Positions 32,117 to 42,296 of a stretch of DNA of 64,000 nucleotides are shown here, piece after piece. The notes under the pieces are model-generated. The model did not search any database and was not told where the DNA came from. It saw nothing but the letters and a program-made list of their open reading frames with translations. Positions within the stretch are counted from its first letter, which is position 1, and every line of letters begins with the position of its first letter. This stretch comes from Linnemannia schmuckeri (taxonomy: Eukaryota; Mortierellomycota; Mortierellomycetes; Mortierellales; Mortierellaceae): assembly GCA_029449235.1 (NCBI GenBank), contig JANATG010000002.1, positions 2,480,001 to 2,544,000 on the forward strand, read 5' to 3'. The position numbers were made by a program, and so were the translations under genes.

Positions 32117-32289
32117 TTTTTTTCTCTCCAGCTCATCTCTCTTTGTCTATCAACAAGTTCAGACGAATTTTTAAAAAGAGAGAAGAAAGAGAACACAGAC
32201 AACCATCGAGGTTCTGACAAACAACATGATACAAAAAGCTGTTCTTTCTTTTTATCATTGTGCTATTCAGTCCTACTCTATCCCTGCTG

Positions 32290-32931
32290 TTACTTCTTCA
32301 ATTGTGCCCACGCTGACAAAGCTTCGCGGTAGGCAACCCAACTTTGCCGCTGTGACTCTTGATAAGAGCTCCAAGCAGCTTGTTGAGTTGAATTATACGT
32401 ACTCCAGGCGGCCTGATGGGCCGTAGTATTGACACTCCAGGCAGTGTGGATCGCCACCAGGTTGGGATCCTCTTGTACGGGTGGGCCAGGAGTGGGCACA
32501 GTCAGTCGAGTCAGCTCAGCAAACAATGTACGCTCACGGTCAAGCACCTGCTCATAGTGCCGGTAGTACCGTTCATACGCCTCGGGAGCCAAATACTGGT
32601 TTGAGAGATGAGGTGTTAAGTCATTCAGGGCTGCCACCATTCGACGCCACTGCTGCCACACGTCAGATCGATAAGTGTCGATGTGGAAAGGCTCAACGGG
32701 TGCTGGCTCATGAGGAACATCCTTGGAGACCAGAGGCGCCTGCTTGACTATGGGAGTGGCAGGCTGAGCTGAAGGCCGAGATGATCCGGCAACAGTTGAA
32801 GAAGCCGAGTTTCTGGGAGGAGATGCCGACAAAACAGTGTTGGTAATGTCGCTCAGGGGTTTCTTACCCTTCGAGGATGTAGGACTTGAAGATGAAGGAA
32901 AGGGAACATTGTTGTTGCTGTTGGTGTTCAT
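32290..32931 (-). CDS. Antisense ORF inside the retrotransposon, 213 aa, with 11-residue Trp repeats
   Basis: Lies between pol and the 3' LTR on the opposite strand. The N-terminal about 80 residues are Ser/Pro/Asn-rich and look disordered. A middle helical part follows (for example YRSDVWQQWRRMVAALNDL). The C-terminal 55 residues repeat with Trp about every 11 positions (AWS..., AAWSTYNSTQ, AAWSSYQESQ, SWVAYREALSAW), a hendecad pattern typical of long amphipathic helices. No known domain is recognised. Its promoter side faces the 49-bp and 41-bp repeats. Extra antisense ORFs 3' of pol are known in some plant Ty3/gypsy elements; this one might be a co-opted or element-encoded regulator. Composition alone does not prove it is expressed. 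Confidence 0.55.
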   Translation of the reverse strand: MNTNSNNNVPFPSSSSPTSSKGKKPLSDITNTVLSASPPRNSASSTVAGSSRPSAQPATPIVKQAPLVSKDVPHEPAPVEPFHIDTYRSDVWQQWRRMVAALNDLTPHLSNQYLAPEAYERYYRHYEQVLDRERTLFAELTRLTVPTPGPPVQEDPNLVAIHTAWSVNTTAHQAAWSTYNSTQQAAWSSYQESQRQSWVAYREALSAWAQLKK

Positions 32932-33048
32932 GATGAGGAAAGTGGAGAGTAGCTGAGTGGGGTAAGTTGTTAAGGAAGAGTGGTCCTCATCACAGTTACA
33001 CTTTTCTCCATCTTTTAATTCTCATTCGCAAACGTCACTCATCACTTG

Positions 33049-33134
33049 CTTGCATCATCACTTCCATCAGATGACATCGACAGACGAAATCTGATTGCTT
33101 GCATCATCATCTCATTTTGATGACATCGACAGAC
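33049..33134 (+). repeat. Direct repeat, about 49-bp period
   Basis: CTTGCATCATCA at 33049 recurs at about 33098, and both copies end with GATGACATCGACAGAC. The two copies are near identical outside the middle few bases. They lie just upstream of the antisense ORF. Confidence 0.7.
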
Positions 33135-33277
33135 ATCATGTGATCTGTCTGATGAACACATGCTTACTATTTTTTTCTACACTCTCAAAATTTTTACATT
33201 TTTTGGAGGGAGAGAGGAAGACAGCACAGACATTGCTGAATTTTACTTTAATTTACAATTCATCCACACTCAACTAT

Positions 33278-33540
33278 GAGGTTTTGACTATCATGTCTTT
33301 TGTCCTCCTGTATTCTATGAGGTTTTGACTGTCATGTCTTTTATCCTCCTGTATTCTTTGAGGTTTTGACTATCACGTCTTTTGTCCTCCTGTATTTTAT
33401 AAGGTTTTGGCTATCATGCCTTTTGTCCTTTCACATCTTCGAGGTTTTGACAACAATGTCTTTTGTCCTCTCACATTCCTGAGGTTTTGTCCACATGGTC
33501 TTTTATCCTCGAGGTTTTGATCCATTGATCTTTTCCCTCT
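33278..33540 (+). repeat. Tandem array of seven units, about 41-bp period
   Basis: Units begin GAGGTTTTGAC or close variants at 33278, 33319, 33360, 33401, 33441, 33481 and 33511. Periods are 41, 41, 41, 40, 40 and 30 bp, and each contains TCTTTTGTCCTC. Divergence rises toward the 3' LTR. The array lies inside the element. Confidence 0.85.
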
Positions 33541-33648
33541 CATATCGGATTGTATCAGTCTTAATGTACGATACGCGTGGGTTTTATTCACTTTCCCACG
33601 TCCCTCATTTTTGCCTTCTCAGCCTTGGCTATTTTCTGGCCAGGGGGT

Positions 33649-33769
33649 TGACAAAATACAGGGTACTTTTTACTTGACGAAGAAATCTCTATAAATAAGT
33701 GTGTTCAATAAACGGGTCAACAACAATGACCTTCTTTCTCGTCTTCTCCTCTCCATCTGAATTTTGACT
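33649..33769 (+). repeat. 3' LTR, 121 bp
   Basis: Identical to 26762-26882 as read by eye. Followed by GACG, matching the four bases before the 5' LTR. Confidence 0.85.
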
Positions 33770-33773
33770 GACG

Positions 33774-34106
33774 GAGGGATAAATTTGCCACACTTAGCCC
33801 GGACTTTGTTTCAGCCACAATCAGCCACATCTTATTACCTCTTTTACATGTTTAAAGAGGCATCCTCCCGACAGCTTGCAATCATTCCACTCGCCCTTTT
33901 TGTCCTTTTTGTCAACATACATTATCACCGCATTTCACATAAAATATTTTATTTTGGCCGCTAAATCCCGATTTGCCAGTTGTTCACGACTACGTTTTTA
34001 ATTTTTTTACTCGTTTTGGTTGAAAGGCACAATATCCATTGTCATATTTCAGTCAAGCTGGTCTTTCCGCACGGTAAAAATGTATGTACTTTCTTGTTAC
34101 CAGCCT
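33774..34106. other. Spacer between the LTR element and the MITE
   Basis: AT-rich, no coding signal, no recognisable repeat. Confidence 0.35.
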
Positions 34107-34277
34107 GGGGGGTATTCAGTAAGAAAGGTACGCGGGATGTAAACAATAACAAAAGAACGGCAGCCAATCATCCGGGGTGCAAAATTACACTAGCGGGTTT
34201 TCCAAAGCCGGATGATTGGCTACCGTTCTTTCGTGATTGTTTACATCCCGCGTACCTTTACTTACTGAATACCCCCC
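34107..34277. mobile_element. Foldback MITE with 70-bp terminal inverted repeats
   Basis: The left arm (34107-34175) and right arm (34207-34277) are reverse complements over about 70 bp with a 2-bp indel and about three mismatches, separated by a 31-bp loop. Termini begin GGGGGGTATTCAGTAAG. It is non-coding. The structure is a miniature inverted-repeat element that could form a near-perfect hairpin. Target duplication is unclear (flanks AGCCT and TAGCT). Mobilising transposase unknown. Confidence 0.8.
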
Positions 34278-34789
34278 TAGCTCAATGAGAGTCTAAGAGA
34301 AGTAACCGGCTTCCTGCACAAGCATACTAAAAATGCCTCTGTGCAAAATAAGTACGCGCACCTAGTTAAGACTTAGATTAAAAATATCGTGTACTGCACA
34401 GACAGGCCATGTCAGAGGCAATTCTAGAAATAAAAAAAAAAAATGAGAGTCTAAGAGAACAGGGGTAGACCTACAATGTTGATCTCTATCATCTGTTAGC
34501 GAAGATTAAGGGCAGAATGATCATGGTTGTGAGGGCGCATGAGCAACAGTGGTGAAGGTGCATGAACCGCTTTGATTTGAGAGAGAACATAGTGAGCTTT
34601 ATGACAGCACCTTTTGCTTTATCTGTTACTAGAGGGAGTGTTTTGGAAGTAGTCTTTAGCATGCTCGAAGATGAACTGAATGATACGGGATTTATTAGAA
34701 AGGTGATCATTGCAACTGCCCTAGTAAAGTTGAATAGACTCGAAGTGATTTCAGGGTTTTGGTGGATGACTGAGGATTTTTGAGGATGG

Positions 34790-35110
34790 TTCAAGGCGGG
34801 ATTTTTTTTTTGAAGGAGAGCTCGTTTGTTGCTGTGTTGTGGCTGGAGGCGAAAAGGATGTTGGTATCGGGGCACACATCTTTATGTCCTCTCATGATGC
34901 TTTATCCAAGAGTATGGTTGTGTCGAAAGCCAGCGCCATCTTTGCCGTATTATGAAACTCTCCATTTGAGAGCGGTCTCGTGGGGAATGACAGCAATCCT
35001 CCATGGACAATCAGTTCTTGATTACGTTGGTGCCTTCTTAAGAGGTTTGAAGGTGCTTTTTCTAGACCGCCGCATATCATTCTTCTTGATAATGACGGCG
35101 CTCGTTCCAA
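34790..35110 (-). pseudogene. MULE/FAR1-like zinc-finger relic
   Basis: One minus-strand frame reads SRKSTFKPLKKAPT, stop, SRTDCPWRIAV, ALKWRVS, stop, YGKDGAGFRHNHTLG, stop. The C..W..HNH layout is that of the WRKY/GCM1-type DNA-binding domain at the N-terminus of MULE transposases and FAR1 proteins. In-frame stops show it is dead. The rest of the transposase was not recognised nearby. Confidence 0.5.
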
Positions 35111-35884
35111 AGAAGCAGCACCGGATGTCCACTAAGAGCAATGATCGAAGGTTGGAATCAGAGAAGTGAGTAGGTCAAAATAATATAAAATAGATATTTA
35201 GTGGACATGAGGAGGGCATGGGAGAAAAACGTACACCTTGGATGTTTTGTGCTGATGGGGCTGAACTGGCATCATTACTGCTGTAGTTAATGTTGTTGAT
35301 GGGAATAATGGACTCTTTGGATGGCGCATTGGTAGCACTGTCATAGAAAGTGTTGGAGGTAGAATCCTGATTGTGTGTGAGAGAGGCTGGAAAGTGAAGT
35401 TGTATCAGTGTCAGCGGTAAACGATGAATTGTTGGGAACGTCGAGTGTGAAGAAGGAAGTGAGGGACGGCAAGTCTACCGGAGGTGGCTGTGTTTGCGTG
35501 TTTTTCTGTGTGTGGAGAACAAGAATATCTCTCTCGGGATAATCCATGGCAATGGAGGCGGTGAAAGTCAAAGAAAGCCGAGAGGAGAGATGTGAAGAAC
35601 AATAGAGAGGGGGGCGGATGTGGCCGGTGAATTGAGAGGCGGAGAAAATGCAAGAGTAATGGCAAAGGGGATAATGGGCAGAGGAGTTGAAGTAAGAAAA
35701 GGTGTGTGAACGCGAGATATGGTGGCAAAAGGAAGTGATGAGAGAAGGAAAGAGATTTATGAGCAAAGGATTGAAACAAAACAAGTTGCTTGAGAACAGT
35801 ATAAAAAGAGCATTTTTATTGAGTGTCAAATAGGCAGAAGAAGCTGCAGTGAAAGATTAGGTCCTCTGCTCTTTGGAGCAGTCC

Positions 35885-36355
35885 TAATCGTTGCTGTCAT
35901 CGTCGTCAGCAGAGCGCTTTCGAGCATTCTTGAGTAGATCAACCCCACATGCACCAGGAGGAAAATGTTGCTGAAATTGATATCGTTGACGTTGATCACG
36001 ACCTGCTGGACACCACTGGGGTCCTTTGGGAATTCTGAGGGTGCTGGCAGGTTGTCAGTCCGTTTGGTAGGGTATGCAACGATCATGCTGATGTAGATGT
36101 TGTCGAGGCAGTACTTTCCATGAATTTCTCCATCATCATCGCGTGAGTCGTGCCTTGCTCGAGTCCAGATTCCCTCCAGCCAACAATTCCCATCTTGCCG
36201 ACGAGAGCTGGACACATATCAGAGATGGAGGGAAGGTGCGGCCACTCAGATAGAGGTCGTGTGTTAAATGTCGCACTGAAAACCTTAATGAATCGCTCAA
36301 ACACACGTCCCTGTTCAATAGCAGTCGACTTCACTATACGCCTCTCCATCGACAA
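35885..36355 (-). pseudogene. Frameshifted relic of an unrecognised protein gene
   Basis: Protein-like sequence runs through three minus-strand frames: first RVFERFIKVFSATFNTRPLS, PHLPSISDMCPALVGKMG and GWRESG; then YISMIVAYPTKRTDNLPAP and GVQQVVINVNDINF; then KNARKRSADDDDSND before a stop near 35885. The composition differs from the low-complexity DNA around it, so it is probably a broken gene. I cannot name the family. Confidence 0.4.
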
Positions 36356-38015
36356 GACAGAACAGGGTCAGAGGGTTGTCGATCATGGTGTTACGAAGCA
36401 TCAATGAAAAGAAAGGGAAGGGAGAAAAAGTGAGGGTTGTAAAAAGAGTGAGGGCTGTGGAGAAGATGCGGGATATAGAAAAGGCAAGGGTCAAAAAAAA
36501 ATAACAGAAAAGGATGGAAGAAGGTGTGGAGTTAAAAGAAAATGTAAGAAGGGATGAAAGGGGTGAGAACGGTGGCAAAGGCGATGAAGGTGTGGATATA
36601 GTGGCAAAAAGATAGAAGGTAGTGCGAAACAAACGGAAAGCAAAGTGGAAGAGAGAGCGTGGGAGCGATGGAGGTGAGAAAAAAAAGGAAAGGAAAACAC
36701 AAAAAAAAAGAGTAGGGTGGGTTACACAGCAAAGAGATGTGGGAAGAGTGAGCGTAGGAGTGATAGAAAAAGGAATCTAATGATGGCAAAATGATCAAGT
36801 GGCGTGGGGTGGTGGTAAGGGCGATGAGGAGATGTCTCCATCGCCTCGCTTACTCACCTTTCCATCAATTCCTTGCTCGCTTCATTACATCCATCCTTGT
36901 CTCTGAAATCGCCAAGCTTTGTAATTTATTACGTTAGATATTATCGCATTAAGATTTTGCTCCACCATCGTTATTATTGTTTTTCTCATGACTGATGAAA
37001 GGACGCAGCTCCTTCGCGCATGTCCAGGGTGGATATGTGGAAGTCCAACTATGCGGTCCTTTGTACGGGGTGAACACTGGGTCGAAGGTTTTGTACCCCA
37101 AGCTTTCATTTGGGTTTATGAGGCCGGGAATCCCTTTTTATCCACCTGCACTTAGCATGTACAAACCTACTTTCGTTGATCTGTTACATAATATCTATAT
37201 TGCAGAGTGAATATCTCCCGAATATGGATCGTTTTTCACTTCCTGGAATTCAAAAATTCCAGGAAGGTCATGAGACCACGAAACTGAACAAGATCGAAGA
37301 GCATACATACTTCAAGAAACACCGTCCCAATGAGTGGCATCCCCCGCACTCTTTCGACTGTATTAAATGCTATCGTTACGAGGAATGCGAGAAAACAACG
37401 GCCAGCTCTCTCCCTGACAATACGCCTATCGCCCTGCTTTATGTGTTTGGGGGCCTTGGTGGTGGACACAAAAAGGGAGCGGTTCGACTTGTTGGTGGCG
37501 GGGGTCCCTCAACTGTCCCACGTAAAAAAAAAACTATAAAAAATAAAAAAAAACCGCGTGTGTTTTCAAATTGCCCACGTGTATAGTAGATTGAGATTAC
37601 TTTTTTTCGTATTTTGCCAGAAAAACGTTTTGTTGACGGAATACCACAGAACGTTATGTCCGGGTGAATCCATATTACGAATGCAAGGGATGCAAGAGAC
37701 ACAAAAAGTTCTGGACCCCGCGACCTTACACAAACAAAAAATGTCCGGTAGAATATAGTTGGAGTAAGGCTAGAGCAAAGACATTAGAGTTTCGAAAAAA
37801 AACTAAAAAATAAAATAAATAGGACAATTTAGCCTGCTTTCATTGCTTTTCGTTCGTCCAAAAACGTCAAACAACAGATCTTCACACAGCACTGAGAGCA
37901 CCACCATCTGAAGCCAAATAAACAGATGCAAATTCAGGAAAAACTACACACAAGAAAGGATGGCGTGAGGAAGATTTAGCGTTTTGATTGGTTTGAGCAT
38001 GAGCTGGAAGATGTT
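36356..38015. other. Intergenic DNA, purine-rich then mixed
   Basis: From about 36400 to 36850 the + strand is purine-rich (GAAAG/GGTG words) with no gene. An ORF at 37176-37586 (+) has ordinary-looking composition but no recognisable domain and an unclear start, so I do not call it. Confidence 0.35.
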
Positions 38016-39947
38016 TTAATGTACGGTCCGACTTCCAGGCCGGCGATGATGATGTTGTTGATGCGCTCCTGCACCGGTCCCCGCAGCAGTACCAGCACCA
38101 TCAGAGATGGCAAGGCTCTGGACACTCTGTCCATGTCTCTCATCCGTAACCCTCTCCGACTGCTTCTCAGCATCACCGCTCACAACGACAATCTCCTCTT
38201 GATGGTACTGGTTCTCCCTCGGATGACGGTAGTACTCTTCCATGCCCTCATCACCAAAGGACTGCCTCCTCCGCCGGATCCCATGTTTCGAGAAGTCCCC
38301 CGCCATAGCCGCAATACACAGCTCTACGATCAGGAAGACGGACCAGACATAGGTCACGACAGGACGGATGACCTTGGATCGACAATAGACAGCTGCACTC
38401 TCGTCATCGCCATAGGATTCCTCTTCCGAGCACCAGGGTGATTCCTTTGGGCGACCACGGTTGTGCCTGCTCCCGATGTAGTATCCGATTGTGCTCGCGT
38501 TTGTGGCTGCCCTGGTGAGGTTTGTTTCCTTCCCATCATTGAACATTGCTGCTGGTGTTGGTCCCGAAATGATTGTGCTCGTCGACGTCGGAGTTGGTGT
38601 AAAAACAGATGTAAAAGTAGGTGACATCCGAGAAGACGGAGGCGGAGGAGGGAATGGAGAAGGGTTGTAGGTAAGGGTATTATTGCCATGGATAGGCTGG
38701 TGTTCTCCAATCGAGGGTGGTGTGTTTTGCCTGCCCACGGGTGCTTTGAATTGTCCTGCGGGCCAGTAGAGGGCCAGGATGGTGAGGCCGAGACTGAAAG
38801 AGACGCGGGCGAGCGTATATAGTCGGGCTCGTTTTCGTTTCCTGTTGGTCTCGTCCATCTCCTCTTGCGCAATCATCTCTGCCAATGACACCCCTGGGAA
38901 TGCACCTGCAGTGACAGCGGCGGTGGGCTGTTGTTGAGCGTCTTGTTGTTGCTGCTTCTGCTTCCCATCGATCGTTCCTGTCACAGTCGAGGCAACGCCC
39001 TTGGCGGGTAAAGGTCGTACTGATGGAGGTGTTAGAGTAGTTGCTGCAGTGTTAAAGGTAGAGGTGGTTGTTATCCGGTCATGATCTTGGCTGTGGAGAA
39101 GTTGTTGCTGATAACGGCGATCGTTGTTGTTGGTAGATGAAGCAAGATTCTGATGGCCGTGGGAAGTAGAAGGGGGAGGTTGAAGGTGCGATGATGCCCT
39201 CGTGTTTTGGGAGTTGTACCGCCTCTGTTGCAAGGAGTCGTCCCCGTCGTTGTAGGTTGCAGGAGAGAGAGAAGGCGAGGACGCAGCACCTTGTTGTTGT
39301 GCCTGTGACCTCGTCATTGCCTTTCCTGCTCCTGCTGGTGTAGCTGTAGTTGTGGAAGAAGCCATCGGATGTCCAGCTGCAGCTGCCGTCAGGGCAGTAA
39401 CCGTTACGGACGACGCTGCTCCTCCACTTCCAACTCCCTCTCTACCTTCTCCGCCTTCCCCTCTCTCCTCGTCCTCGTCGTCGTCTCCATAATCATAATA
39501 CTCCTCCACGTACTCCTCCTCAACGACCCTACTCCCGCTCCCACTCCCGCTCCCCGAACTCGACCCACAGCAAAGCGAAGAAGGGTAAATAAACAAAAAG
39601 GCAACCATCCCAATCGCCAACAGATCAGGTGTCAACAACAAGAATGCCTGTCGTGCGACATCCTCATACTCGAGAGTCATGACATTTGTTTGGAAAGAGA
39701 TTGTGATGGCATCGAGAATCAGTGACACGAGTGCCAGAGCCAGAATGAGGATTCGGATGTAGGTGAGGAGGTTACGGAATTTGAAGGTTGTTGGGAGGCG
39801 GCGTTTGTGTCTTTTTGGAGAGGGAGGAGGTGCTGTGGGGGACGTTGCTGTTGTCGTAGTTGTTGTTGTTGCTGTGGGGGTTGGTATCCGCCCGTTGGCG
39901 GCAGTATTATTGTTGGTATTAATGTTGTCGGTATTAGAGGTAATCAT
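38016..39947 (-). CDS. Predicted four-transmembrane protein with a long low-complexity loop, 643 aa
   Basis: Single-exon gene starting at the ATG at 39947. A Thr/Pro-rich N-terminus ends with a basic stretch (KRHKRRLP). TM1 (about residues 60-84: LTYIRILILALALVSLILDA) and TM2 (LLLTPDLLAIGMVAFLFIYP) follow. A long hydrophilic segment of about 230 residues is rich in Ser, Gln, Asp/Glu and Tyr. TM3 (LARVSFSLGLTILALYWPAG), a Pro/Thr-rich stretch and TM4 (VVTYVWSVFLIVELCIAAMAG) come next, then a His/Gly-rich tail. The layout resembles fungal MARVEL-like or tetraspan membrane proteins, but I see no diagnostic motif. Its loop shows CAG-type and GGA/TCC-type simple repeats, which may vary in length between strains. 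Confidence 0.7.
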   Translation of the reverse strand: MITSNTDNINTNNNTAANGRIPTPTATTTTTTTATSPTAPPPSPKRHKRRLPTTFKFRNLLTYIRILILALALVSLILDAITISFQTNVMTLEYEDVARQAFLLLTPDLLAIGMVAFLFIYPSSLCCGSSSGSGSGSGSRVVEEEYVEEYYDYGDDDEDEERGEGGEGREGVGSGGAASSVTVTALTAAAAGHPMASSTTTATPAGAGKAMTRSQAQQQGAASSPSLSPATYNDGDDSLQQRRYNSQNTRASSHLQPPPSTSHGHQNLASSTNNNDRRYQQQLLHSQDHDRITTTSTFNTAATTLTPPSVRPLPAKGVASTVTGTIDGKQKQQQQDAQQQPTAAVTAGAFPGVSLAEMIAQEEMDETNRKRKRARLYTLARVSFSLGLTILALYWPAGQFKAPVGRQNTPPSIGEHQPIHGNNTLTYNPSPFPPPPPSSRMSPTFTSVFTPTPTSTSTIISGPTPAAMFNDGKETNLTRAATNASTIGYYIGSRHNRGRPKESPWCSEEESYGDDESAAVYCRSKVIRPVVTYVWSVFLIVELCIAAMAGDFSKHGIRRRRQSFGDEGMEEYYRHPRENQYHQEEIVVVSGDAEKQSERVTDERHGQSVQSLAISDGAGTAAGTGAGAHQQHHHRRPGSRTVH

Positions 39948-40952
39948 GGTAGAAACAATGACTCCATGGCTTGTGGTTGGATAGGTAGGGGTCGTGGGAG
40001 AGAGGGTGTTTGTCGTTTAAGGTGAGAGAGAGGAAGTGGTTGGTTGAAAGAAGGAGGTGGAGAGGGAGTGTAGGGGTATGTGAGTTTGTTCGTAGTTGTT
40101 GGTAAGGAAGACGGAGAAGGAGGAGAGAGGAGGGGTATGCGAGAAGAAGAGAAGGAAGAAGGAGAGGAAAGGAAAAGAAGTAGAAAAGAAAAGAGAAGAG
40201 AAAAGGGGATAAAGTGTGCAATGTAAAGAAAGAGAAGACGAAGAGATTGTTACAGGGGTATATTTGGCGGAATAGGGGAGAGGGAAAGAATAAAAAAAAG
40301 GAAAGGAAGGAAAGAAAAGAACGACGAGAAAGATCTCTTTCTCGGTCGTACTCCTTTTGCATTGGATGGAACGAACGGAAGCTGAAAGAAAAAGGAAAAT
40401 AATTTAAATAAAAAAAAAAAGTGGCCAAAAAAAGGAGCAACTTGCGGTAACGTAACAGGGGTAAATCAGAGGCACATCATTTTGTTATTTTTGAGTTGAC
40501 CGCCCGCAACACATCAAGCATACCAAGCATGGTGCTCTCACTGAAGCAAATAGACACTAGCCACTAGCCACTGTCAACCTGTTATTCAGTCGTCTAGATA
40601 AATTCATAAGAAGAACTGGTCTTAGCTGAAGCACACACTCAGATGGACGCACCGGAAATACTTCCGGCACTCTCCCTCATTTTGTCCATTTCACATTACA
40701 CAACAAACAAACAAACACGCACACATTTACGCGTACACTATATTCATACACGCACGAAATAACTTCCCACGTAGAGGAATACGCACACCAAACATGTACA
40801 ATTGACAATATGTATTACAAACAAGAGTGAATGAATGAAAGAAAGAAGCAAAAAAAAATATATATTTGTAGGTGGAAGATGGAGAAGGAAAAATAATAAA
40901 ACGAGAAAAATATAAATGAAAGAGGGCACCGCGTTTCTTCCTTCCAGGGCGC
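39948..40952. other. Upstream region of the four-TM gene and 3' side of mL43
   Basis: Strongly purine-rich on the + strand (GGAGAAGGAA words) from about 40020 to 40400, which is a pyrimidine-rich leader for the minus-strand gene. No gene is supported. Confidence 0.4.
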
Positions 40953-42296
40953 TTAGATCTTGTGAGGAGCGGCGTGGAAGGGAGACCAAATACCCCTGAC
41001 AGACTCTGTGGTCGAGATGACGGGTTTCTTGAACACCTTCATCCGGTTACCTGCAGACTCCTTCAACAACGCAACTTTGCCTGCAATATCCGTTGGCTCC
41101 ATGTTGCGTACACACACAACCTTGTCCTTTCCATTGACTAATTTGAAAGAAAATCGAAAACGTGGAAGATTGTTTAGTGTGAGTCGCTCATACTTTTTTG
41201 TGTTCGTCCTGTGTGCCTGCATCAACAAAAAACGATAAGAAGAGAGACGTACGATAGAGACCGCGGATAACGGGATGCTTTGAAGGTCTTGGTGTGACAA
41301 TGACCTCGACGTGAGGGTGCTCTTTTGCAAATTGGATAAGGTCTTTCTTGAGGTATTCACTAGTGTGCGACCAATATCCGTCGGGACGTGAATAGAGAAA
41401 GGGCGTCAGCGTCAGAGAGAATGAATTTTGTCCGCTTTTTCTTTTATGCCCTTTGGTAATGTTTTGGATTTTTTGTTGGCGCCCAATGCTGTAAAGATGT
41501 TCCTGGCAGATATGGCGACCCTCCCACGTCTCATATCCTCTCTCTCCTTTCGTTGATAAAAGGATATCCCGGTATAAAAGTGCTCATAAAGACGGAATAA
41601 TCCCCGCCTATGCTACTATGTCGTCCATCCGCAAGTCCTGCATCGCATGCATAGTTGTCCGCTCCCGTTCAAGGTTGATCCTTCGCAGACGTTGGCGGCT
41701 TTTGTCACAATAAGGAGCTCATTTTTTCTGGTCCCGTACAATGATCCGGATTGTGGGTGGGTCCGTGAGTATTTGTCAATTTGCCGATTGTCGATCCTTA
41801 TTTTCGCCTTCTGTGCTGAGCATGTTTGCTGTTATTATTTCTCCCATCCTGCCTGCCGTCGTGGAACTGCTAGGACTACATGCCGTAGCCTCCCTGTTCC
41901 TCTCCTCTCGATCCTGCCTTCTAGAACTTGAGCCCACACCGTCCTGTCGGTCAGCTGTCCTATGGTATATGATACCAGAGGACAAAAACAGGGCTGTGAT
42001 ACACCCCAGTCTGTTTTTTCGGTAGTAGTTATCCGCCTTCCTCCTTGCGCGCTTCCTATACTCGCTCGCTCTCATATAACGTTGACATAGTTTCTTGATT
42101 CCTGCTCCTGAATACAACTACGCCATCCTGTTCCCGGCTCTTTCATGTTTGGATATTTGTTGTCGAGTCGGTGTATTTACATCATGCCGCGGGAACTGCC
42201 GCTGCGTTCGCAGTAATGGAAGACGAGACGGCGGCACTGGGGGATGAATGCGCCGACGCCATTCTTGAGGACAGGGTGGACCATGGGAGCAGGCAT
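40953..42296 (-). CDS. MRPL43: Mitochondrial large-subunit ribosomal protein mL43 (MRPL43), three exons
   Basis: Exons (minus strand): 42181-42296, 41253-41359 and 40953-41137, joined in phase (introns GTAAAT..CTAG, 821 bp, and GTACGT..TTAG, 115 bp) to give 135 residues. The N-terminus has FIPQCRRLVFHYCERSGSSR and continues into EYLKKDLIQFAKEHPHVEV, TPRPSKHPVIRG and LNGKDKVVCVRN. This matches the L51/S25/CI-B8 fold of mL43, whose animal member has the same FxPxCxRxxFxYCExxGSSRG block. It is a structural protein of the mitochondrial 54S/39S subunit. The C-terminal extension (about 40 residues, KVFKKPVISTTESVRGIW) is also typical of fungal members. Start chosen at the first ATG; a second ATG four codons on is also possible. 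Confidence 0.85.

Larger units (their letters stand above)
26758..33773 (+). mobile_element. Ty3/gypsy chromovirus-type LTR retrotransposon with 4-bp target duplication
   Basis: The element is bounded by two direct repeats of 121 bp (26762-26882 and 33649-33769) that I read as identical, each flanked outside by GACG, a likely target-site duplication. Inside, in order: a poly(A)/(CA)n leader, gag with zinc knuckle, aspartic protease, reverse transcriptase, RNase H, integrase with HHCC and DDE, a chromodomain, then an extra antisense ORF and a tandem repeat array. Protease-RT-RNaseH-integrase order and the chromodomain place it in Ty3/gypsy chromoviruses. Identical LTRs suggest recent insertion. 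A G-rich GGGGGT precedes the 3' LTR as a candidate polypurine tract. I cannot identify a tRNA primer-binding site after the 5' LTR. Confidence 0.88.

Noticed and set aside
37176..37586. 136-codon ORF in the 37-kb spacer
   Set aside because: No domain, ends in low-complexity Lys-rich sequence over an A-rich tract; insufficient evidence for a gene.
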